Shown: positions 1 through 4,434 of the stretch, in pieces
How positions within the stretch are numbered: the stretch's first letter is position 1
Layout of the letters: each line of letters starts with the position of its first letter
Source: Chloroflexota bacterium
Lineage (GTDB): Bacteria > Chloroflexota > Dehalococcoidia > SHYM01
Assembly (NCBI GenBank): GCA_016199375.1
Contig: JACQGV010000133.1
Location: forward strand, 1-6,803
DNA: 6,803 nt
Direction: 5' to 3'
Translations under genes and position numbers: made by a program
Notes under the pieces: generated by a model
What the model was told of the DNA's origin: nothing
Database searches by the model: none
The model's input: only the letters and a program-made list of their open reading frames with translations

Positions 1-1
1 G

Positions 2-148
2 CCCAGAGTGAAGCTCGCTCCGAAACCAGGCGTTACTGAACAACCGGCTTCCGCCCAGGGCAGCACCAAACAGTTGGCCAGCGCCATCGGAGAGGGTGCC
101 ACCGCAGCGCTCATGGTGAGAGCGTATCTTGAGCGAGTAGGCGAGGCC
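2..148 (+). pseudogene. C-terminal remnant of a thioredoxin-reductase-type FAD oxidoreductase
   Basis: In the plus-strand frame beginning at base 2, the translation contains GSTKQLASAIGEGATAALMV followed by RAYLERV. This strongly recalls the C-terminal end of thioredoxin reductases and related flavoproteins, where a FAxGD motif is followed by G-S-T-K-Q, then GEGA-x-AAL and a final helix. The PGV before it is present, but the expected FAAGD FAD-contact motif is replaced by TEQPAS, so the flavin site is not intact. No stop follows the usual end of the family; the frame simply runs on to a TAG at 377-379 through sequence antisense to the merA-like fragment. Only about 50 codons are visible because the window begins here. 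I read this as a decayed remnant. A genuine but divergent gene reaching in from the left is the alternative. The family call rests on motif memory only. Confidence 0.45.
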
Positions 149-165
149 AGGACTGCGCAGCTCTC

Positions 166-675
166 CTACTCCTGTAGCTCCATGGCCGTGACATTGTTCA
201 GCCACCGCACCTTGTCCATGCCCGGCACGGGCAATGGCTTCGTCGAGGAGCCAGTGGCGATGATGATCTTGTCGGCTTCGTACACTTTGCCACCGGCCTC
301 TACCTGGTTGGGCGCCACAAACCGGGCTTTCGCCTCGACCAGCGAGACGCCGTCCAGGTGCTGTAGGACGTTGATGTAGTTGGTCTGGCGCGCCTGGGCC
401 ACCATCTCGTTCTTCTCACGCATGGCGGCAGCGAAGTCGAAGCGCGGGCTGTGGCCCTCCTTCAGCGCCTCGAATCTTGGGTGCTGGGGGTAGTAGAAGT
501 CGTCGCCGACCGTGAGCAGGCGCTTGCTCGGCATGCAGCCGACGTTGACGCACGTGCCGCCCAGGGGGAGCCCCTCGTTGATCATGAGGGCCTTCTTGCC
601 GAGGTCCGACGCCTTGGTGGCGGCAGCGAAGGCCGCCGCGCCTCCGCCGATGATGAGCAGGTCGTACTGCTCCAT
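166..675 (-). pseudogene. merA: Mercuric reductase-like flavoprotein, N-terminal fragment (169 aa)
   Basis: The 169-residue product is the N-terminal half of the FAD domain of a class I pyridine nucleotide-disulfide oxidoreductase. A dinucleotide-binding GGG-x-A motif lies at residues 10-14. The redox-active disulfide motif [13 protein letters not shown] is at 39-51 (Cys42 and Cys47), and ATGSS is at 140-144. The NVGC spelling and the merR-like gene 18 nt upstream favour mercuric reductase (NADPH-dependent Hg(II) to Hg(0), cytoplasmic) over dihydrolipoamide dehydrogenase. Full MerA catalytic cores are roughly 460 residues. Here the frame ends in TAG just after MELQE, where the NADPH domain should begin, so the NADPH domain, the interface domain and the C-terminal cysteine pair are all missing. 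No other reading frame beyond the stop restores recognisable MerA sequence. It starts at ATG 675 with AAGGAGG at 680-686. A reductase from this fragment should be inactive. Confidence 0.8.
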
Positions 676-679
676 GTGT

Positions 680-686
680 CCTCCTT
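680..686 (-). promoter_or_regulatory. Ribosome binding site of the merA-like fragment
   Basis: AAGGAGG on the minus strand, 4 nt before ATG 675, is a near-consensus Shine-Dalgarno sequence. It lies in the 18-nt gap after the merR stop, so the fragment still carries a strong translation signal in a merR-merA transcript. Confidence 0.7.
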
Positions 687-693
687 GCTCTTC

Positions 694-1152
694 TTACTCA
701 GCCTTCATACCGGGGCTCCGGATCCATTTCAGGGTCTCTTGGCCCGCACCAAGGCTGCTATTCTCGACGATCCCGCAGATGCGTCCACCAGTAGGTCGAC
801 AGTCAGCGCTAGCGTCCGCCCCCTTTCGTAGCTGCGCCAGCTCCTTGCGGAAGGTCTGAAGGTCGTAGATTAGGGCATCGGTCTGCGCTAGCTTCTGGTC
901 CAGCAGACCGCACACGTGGCTACAGGTCGCCTCCCTCTGATCGTGAACCTTCAGGATGCCCCTGATCTCCTCCAAGGAGAGACCGAGGCGCTTCGCCTTC
1001 CGGACGAACTGCAGCCGGTCCACGTCTTCGGGCCCATACTCCCGGTAACCCGAGGGGGTGCGCCCAGGGTCAGGGAGGAGTCCCTGCCGCTCGTAGTAGC
1101 GAATGGTCTTATCCTTGAACCCCGTGGCTTTTGCCAGCTCGCCAATCTTCAT
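694..1152 (-). CDS. merR: MerR-family thiophilic metal-responsive regulator (MerR/CadR type)
   Basis: This 152-residue protein has the usual size and layout of metal-sensing MerR regulators. A winged-helix DNA-binding domain starts with MKIGELAKATG and contains TIRYYERQGLL (residues 16-26) and GYREY (35-39). It is followed by RLGLSLEEI (55-63), a dimerisation helix (about 80-110) and a C-terminal metal loop. Cysteines lie at 77, 81, 118 and 126. Cys77 falls where MerR and CadR have their conserved dimer-helix cysteine, and Cys118-x7-Cys126 matches the metal-loop spacing of CueR-like proteins. A three-thiolate site suggests a soft divalent ion (Hg, Cd, Pb) rather than Cu(I). The merA-like fragment 18 nt downstream favours Hg. 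The start at 1152 is chosen over an in-frame upstream one at 1296 because GGAGGT lies 6 nt before it, the family N-terminus begins there, and the longer version would translate through the promoter. A residue tail after Cys126 (about 25 aa) is unassigned. Confidence 0.88.
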   Translation of the reverse strand: MKIGELAKATGFKDKTIRYYERQGLLPDPGRTPSGYREYGPEDVDRLQFVRKAKRLGLSLEEIRGILKVHDQREATCSHVCGLLDQKLAQTDALIYDLQTFRKELAQLRKGADASADCRPTGGRICGIVENSSLGAGQETLKWIRSPGMKAE

Positions 1153-1158
1153 CTGGAG

Positions 1159-1164
1159 ACCTCC
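1159..1164 (-). promoter_or_regulatory. Ribosome binding site that fixes the merR start
   Basis: GGAGGT on the minus strand, 6 nt before ATG 1152, supports the short 152-residue regulator rather than the frame opening at 1296. Confidence 0.75.
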
Positions 1165-1177
1165 AGCGCTGAGATAT

Positions 1178-1209
1178 AGCATAAACCTTCTACTTAGGTA
1201 GAATGTCAA
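1178..1209 (-). promoter_or_regulatory. MerR-type promoter/operator upstream of merR
   Basis: On the minus strand a perfect -35 box TTGACA (1209-1204) is followed by a dyad and then a -10 box. The -10 can be read as TATGCT (1183-1178, 20-bp spacer) or TTATGC (1184-1179, 19-bp spacer). The dyad is TTCTAC-CTAA-GTAGAA (1188-1203), extendable to 22 bp (1185-1206) with one mismatch. An overlong 19-20 bp spacer filled by a dyad is the hallmark of promoters that MerR regulators bind and untwist on metal binding. It closely resembles the CueR and ZntR target layout. Its position 26 nt before the merR start implies that merR and the merA fragment are autoregulated as one transcript. Confidence 0.85.
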
Positions 1210-1417
1210 GCCCCCGGTCGAAGCCTCATCGGGACGGTCAAAATACCTGCGAAGATGACGTGGCGTTCCCAAGGTATCGCTGCTATCGTTCGTCAATCTT
1301 GTGGTTCAGAACGCGAGCGGGTCCGTGGGGCAAGCAAGCATCCGCAAGTTCCGGAGACATCTTTACGGAGCCCACCGTCAGATCACGCAGTTGCGGGACC
1401 AGCTGCCGGCCCGGCTT
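1210..1417. other. Intergenic gap between the CopD-like gene and the merR promoter
   Basis: This 208-nt stretch separates the copper/redox operon from the merR unit. I see no convincing gene, tRNA or U-tract terminator. The GC-rich sequence around the CopD stop (about 1405-1435) can form only imperfect pairing. Transcription of the upstream operon may therefore read through toward merR, or end by a factor-dependent route. Confidence 0.4.
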
Positions 1418-2437
1418 TCAGCCCGCCCCGGCGGCTGCACCCACGTGGCTTATGATGTGAACATATCCCATCAGCACAACGTCAACGAAGAGAAGCAGCC
1501 CCAGCACGATGTTGACTGCCGCGAGCAAGACTACCCAGTTGCGCTCTCTTGCAGGACTAGCAGGAAAGCCCTCGGACGCTCCCGCCACGGCGGGGACCAT
1601 CACGCCATGGCCCCTGCGCAGCGAGATGGCTAAGGCGACAGTAGTGGCGATAATTGCCAGGCCCAGAGCCATTTTCACGAGGAACACGGCCAGGTATGCT
1701 TCTCCAAAGGGAAGCCCTGCCACCACCTCGGGCGCAAACAGCCCCGGTGGGCGGGTGGGGGCGTTGTAACGCGCGCTGAGGACGCCGGTGGCAGCGACGA
1801 CAGCGAGGGCCACGCCGGCGCGCGGGGGGAAAGTTGCCGCCAGCCGCTGCAGGAGCTGGCGTCGCTGCGGGGACTCCGGCAGGCCGGAAAGCACCAGGGC
1901 CAGCCCGGATAGGGCGAACCAGGAGGCGGCCCCAAGAAGGTGGGCGACCCTGATGGCAAGGTTGCGCACATCGGCGCCGCCGAAGGCAAAGACAACCTGG
2001 AGCCGGGCACGAACATCAGAGCTTGCCCCCGGCACTGGCGGCGCTAGCTCCTCGATGAGCTCGGCCTCCCCCTTGTCGGGCTCTCGGACCGTGAATCTAA
2101 TCCGCCAGCGCCCGTAAGCAGGGAAGGTAACGGTGGCGGCGTAGAGCCCTTCCTGGTCCAGGGGTTTGAACTTCACCGGCGTCAGCGACAGCTCGGCAGC
2201 GCCCTGGCGGGTCGCCGTCAGCTCCAGGTTGGCCTTGGTGACAGGATCGCCATCGAGGTACTTGAGAGAGGCGGTGCAGGCCTTGGTCAACGGCCGGCCG
2301 GGGTCGGGGGCGACGCACGTCACGGCGATGTTGACCTCCTTGCCGTGGGCATCGGCCCTCCCACTCCAGTAGAGAAGCGCCGTCAGCAGGGCAAGGCCCA
2401 ACGCCAGCCAGTGCGTCTTGCGGACCAACATCCGCAT
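1418..2437 (-). CDS. YtkA/FixH-like domain fused to a CopD-like membrane domain
   Basis: The 339-residue product has an N-terminal hydrophobic segment (9-25) ending in ADA|HG, a good signal peptidase I site that would leave His31 as the mature N-terminus. An extracytoplasmic beta-rich domain follows (about 31-135). It holds Cys41 and Cys54 and a G-x-Y...FPAYGRWRI pattern (97-113) typical of YtkA/FixH-like folds. The C-terminal half has about four membrane helices (roughly 160-187, 205-222, 247-272, 301-325) with features of the CopD copper-resistance family, including YLAVFLVKM (248-256). A copper import or delivery role is inferred from that similarity and from its neighbours. The start at 2437 is chosen because AGGGGG lies 7 nt upstream; the frame opens at 2521 inside the preceding gene, and ATG 2431 is a minor alternative. 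It begins 11 nt after the stop of the small lipoprotein gene, so the two are probably co-transcribed. No family was confirmed by search. Confidence 0.75.
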   Translation of the reverse strand: MRMLVRKTHWLALGLALLTALLYWSGRADAHGKEVNIAVTCVAPDPGRPLTKACTASLKYLDGDPVTKANLELTATRQGAAELSLTPVKFKPLDQEGLYAATVTFPAYGRWRIRFTVREPDKGEAELIEELAPPVPGASSDVRARLQVVFAFGGADVRNLAIRVAHLLGAASWFALSGLALVLSGLPESPQRRQLLQRLAATFPPRAGVALAVVAATGVLSARYNAPTRPPGLFAPEVVAGLPFGEAYLAVFLVKMALGLAIIATTVALAISLRRGHGVMVPAVAGASEGFPASPARERNWVVLLAAVNIVLGLLLFVDVVLMGYVHIISHVGAAAGAG

Positions 2438-2444
2438 CAACCAG

Positions 2445-2450
2445 CCCCCT
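2445..2450 (-). promoter_or_regulatory. Ribosome binding site of the CopD-like gene, overlapping the upstream stop
   Basis: AGGGGG on the minus strand shares bases with the TAG stop (2451-2449) of the preceding lipoprotein gene and sits 7 nt before ATG 2437. The arrangement suggests translational coupling and decides the start. Confidence 0.6.
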
Positions 2451-2937
2451 AATCGGTCCGGAAGATTAAAGCCAGGGCCGCCACCTCGCCGCTGCGGCTG
2501 ACGGTCATATCGAGCCGCCACTCTCCAGGCATCACCAGCTTGTACGGCACCAGATAGTGGCCGCCGCCTGTAGACTGGGCCTCTGCCCGGATGCGCCCGT
2601 GCGGCATATACATGTCGAAGGCCATGTCTACCGAGCCCGTCTCTACGGGTTTACCGGTGGTCTTTTCCGTGATGTAGAGGTCTATGCTGCCCTCCCGCTG
2701 GGGCGGGTAGGGCGCGATAAAGACCTCCACGTTCACAGCGCCGACGACCACAGAGCTCCCGTTGCCGAATGGTTGTGCCTGCCCTCCCTGCTCAATCCAA
2801 AGCGCTGTCTTCTTGAAGGGCGCCGTCTCCCCGGGCCCGGCCGTAGCGGCAGGCTTGGCAACGGAGCCCGAGCAGGCTGCCGCCAGGACAGCTAGGGCTG
2901 TCAACACAGCTACTGGCCTTATTGCCCTGCTCACCAC
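2449..2937 (-). CDS. Small lipoprotein with a YtkA/FixH-like domain and Met/His motif
   Basis: The 162-residue protein begins with a lipoprotein signal (hydrophobic 8-21, then AAAC with Cys22 as the lipidation site). A Pro/Ala/Gly linker follows, then one beta-rich domain (about 65-160). The core pattern is DMAFDMYMPHGRI (104-116), then GGGHYLVPYKLVMPGEWRL (124-142). This looks like the YtkA-like/FixH family, small extracytoplasmic domains often found near copper or cytochrome oxidase assembly genes. Met105, Met109, Met111, His113, His127 and Met136 could make a Cu(I) site; this is inference. The start is GTG 2937 with a modest AGGGA sequence about 10 nt upstream; a second GTG follows directly at 2934. 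It lies 27 nt after the DsbD-like gene and 11 nt before the CopD-like gene, whose N-terminal domain appears related to it. It probably acts on the outer face of the membrane as a metallochaperone or accessory subunit. Confidence 0.75.
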   Translation of the reverse strand: MVSRAIRPVAVLTALAVLAAACSGSVAKPAATAGPGETAPFKKTALWIEQGGQAQPFGNGSSVVVGAVNVEVFIAPYPPQREGSIDLYITEKTTGKPVETGSVDMAFDMYMPHGRIRAEAQSTGGGHYLVPYKLVMPGEWRLDMTVSRSGEVAALALIFRTD

Positions 2938-2964
2938 ACCACGACTTTCCCTGTCAGCAGACCC

Positions 2965-4353
2965 CTAGCGCGCCGCCGCGACTGGTAGCCAGCGGTAGAG
3001 CCAGGCGGTGATAGCCATATAGTTGCCGCTGATCAGCAGGACCGCAAAGCCGACCATCAGCAGGCTGCTCGCCAGGCCCATCCAAGGGAGCAGTTTCTCC
3101 AGGCGGAACAGCAATGGGAACACCTTGGCCATAGCCGCTGCGCCGATGACGAGGGGGATGCCCATGCCCAGCGAGAACAGAAAGAGGACCAGGGCCCCAA
3201 AGGCCGGCGAGGCCGACAGGCCCACGTAGACCATCATCGCCACAATCAGGGCCGCGCCGAAGCAGGTCATACAGCCGGTGGCGAAGGCCAGGCCCGCGAC
3301 CATGAGCTCCCAGGGCTTGGCGGCGGTCTTCCTGTGCGCCATCTTGGATAGCACCGGCATCTTGCATACCAGAGGCGCGCGGGCTTTGGCGGCGACGCGC
3401 AGCGCTAGGAGGATGATTATGATTCCACCGCCGACAGCGATATACCGCCGCCACGACTCGAAGGCCGCCGCGTCGCCCAGGCGCTGGGCAGCGAAGCCCA
3501 TTGCCGCCCCGGCGGCGGTATAAACCAGGGTGAAGCCCAGGACGAAGAAGAACGCCGCCTTGACGACCTGAAAGCGCCGGCGGGGGGCAGCGTTGCCACT
3601 GGCCTCTTGCGAGTTCAGCCCCGCCAGGGTCGGGATGAAGAAGGCCGTAAGCTGGAACAGGCAGGGCCACATCGAGGCCAGCATCCCGCCCAGCACAGCC
3701 AGGATGGAGGCCCAGGTGAACTGGAAGGTAGCCTGGGCCGTGCCGATGGGGTACTGAATGGGCAGTGCCCAGTGAAGGACAGACTGCGCGCCCTCGTCGT
3801 TGGCCGGTGGCAGGACAAGCTCCAGGGAGCGGGTCTGGTCGCTGACTGTGGGAGTGCCCTGAGCATCGAGGCGCGGGAAGATGAATACACTGTAGCGGTG
3901 GTGCACAGCGTTGGCTGGAACCAGGACCTGCGTGGGCATGTGGGTGACCGCGTCGTCCGCCCGGAGCACGAGATTCAGTCGCTCCGGCAGGTCGCCGCTG
4001 TGCAGGTTCTCCCAAACCAAGAACACCAGGTTGCTACCGGCGCCGTACTGCGCGGCCAGCCCCGACTGCCCGGTGCTCCTGAAGTATTCTGGAGTGGCCC
4101 AGAGCACCCGCACGTCGGAGCCGCCAGGGCCGTAGCCGGAGCGCGAGAGCAGGTTTGTTATCGCACTGGAGCTAACGGGGGAGGATGAGGCGGGCGTTGA
4201 TGTCGCGAGTCGATCCCACGGCCGGGCGAGCAGCAGCCAGAGCAGGATGGCCAGTCCCAAGGCCAGGGCTGCGGCCCATGCTGCGTAGCGTGGGCGTGCC
4301 AGCGTTGACCATAGCCCTCGCCTGACCACCTGCGACGCTGCTCTCACTGCCAT
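2965..4353 (-). CDS. CcdA/DsbD-like thiol-electron transporter with extracytoplasmic N-terminal domain
   Basis: The 462-residue product has an N-terminal membrane anchor (about 24-43). A Ser/Thr/Pro linker precedes an extracytoplasmic beta-rich domain (about 75-200, unassigned; it contains an HHRY motif at 151-154). A C-terminal block of about six helices follows. It matches the CcdA/DsbD pattern: a first half with WPC (229-231) and IPTL after it, a second half with GCMTCFGAAL (360-369), then FSLGMGIPL (393-401). Cys231 and Cys361 or Cys364 would be the paired redox cysteines that pass electrons from cytoplasmic thioredoxin outward. No thioredoxin domain is attached. ATG 4353 is preferred because GCGAGG lies 7 nt upstream; ATG 4377 and 4386 are possible but lack a clear ribosome site. 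It follows the propeller-cupredoxin gene across a hairpin and precedes the lipoprotein gene by 27 nt. A likely role is reducing thiols of copper or cytochrome c assembly proteins. Confidence 0.8.
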   Translation of the reverse strand: MAVRAASQVVRRGLWSTLARPRYAAWAAALALGLAILLWLLLARPWDRLATSTPASSSPVSSSAITNLLSRSGYGPGGSDVRVLWATPEYFRSTGQSGLAAQYGAGSNLVFLVWENLHSGDLPERLNLVLRADDAVTHMPTQVLVPANAVHHRYSVFIFPRLDAQGTPTVSDQTRSLELVLPPANDEGAQSVLHWALPIQYPIGTAQATFQFTWASILAVLGGMLASMWPCLFQLTAFFIPTLAGLNSQEASGNAAPRRRFQVVKAAFFFVLGFTLVYTAAGAAMGFAAQRLGDAAAFESWRRYIAVGGGIIIILLALRVAAKARAPLVCKMPVLSKMAHRKTAAKPWELMVAGLAFATGCMTCFGAALIVAMMVYVGLSASPAFGALVLFLFSLGMGIPLVIGAAAMAKVFPLLFRLEKLLPWMGLASSLLMVGFAVLLISGNYMAITAWLYRWLPVAAAR

Positions 4354-4393
4354 TGCACTGCCTCGCTCCCGTTTCATCCATTCCACTGGTGTA

Positions 4394-4426
4394 GGGAGGG
4401 CCGCTGGTCCGACCAGCGGCCCTCCC
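4394..4426 (-). terminator. Perfect 15-bp hairpin in the intercistronic gap
   Basis: GGGAGGGCCGCTGGT (4394-4408) is exactly mirrored by ACCAGCGGCCCTCCC (4412-4426) with a 3-nt loop. It lies 8 nt after the stop of the propeller-cupredoxin gene and before the DsbD-like gene. Neither strand has a following T-run, so it is not a classical intrinsic terminator. It more likely acts as a partial terminator, processing site or 3' stabiliser that lets the first gene be expressed more than the rest of the operon. Confidence 0.7.
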
Positions 4427-4434
4427 CTTCAACC

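Noticed and set aside
1153..1296. N-terminal extension of the MerR regulator to a 200-residue protein
   Set aside because: It would translate through the -35/-10 promoter and operator, has no family similarity, and a strong ribosome site sits before the internal ATG at 1152.
1405..1435. Intrinsic terminator after the CopD-like gene
   Set aside because: The GC-rich arms pair imperfectly, overlap the stop codon region and are not followed by a T-run.
1301..1460. Possible transposase-like fragment in the plus-strand frame over the intergenic gap (Arg/Gln/Leu-rich stretch)
   Set aside because: It is too short, has no catalytic motif, no terminal inverted repeats or target duplications, and runs into sequence antisense to the CopD-like gene.
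2954..4015. Minus-strand open frame of 353 codons overlapping the DsbD-like gene
   Set aside because: It is a shifted-frame shadow with Pro/Arg/Gly-rich composition; the other frame has clear membrane helices and CcdA-type motifs.
3607..4188. Plus-strand open frame of 193 codons
   Set aside because: It is antisense to the DsbD-like gene and shows no domain-like pattern.
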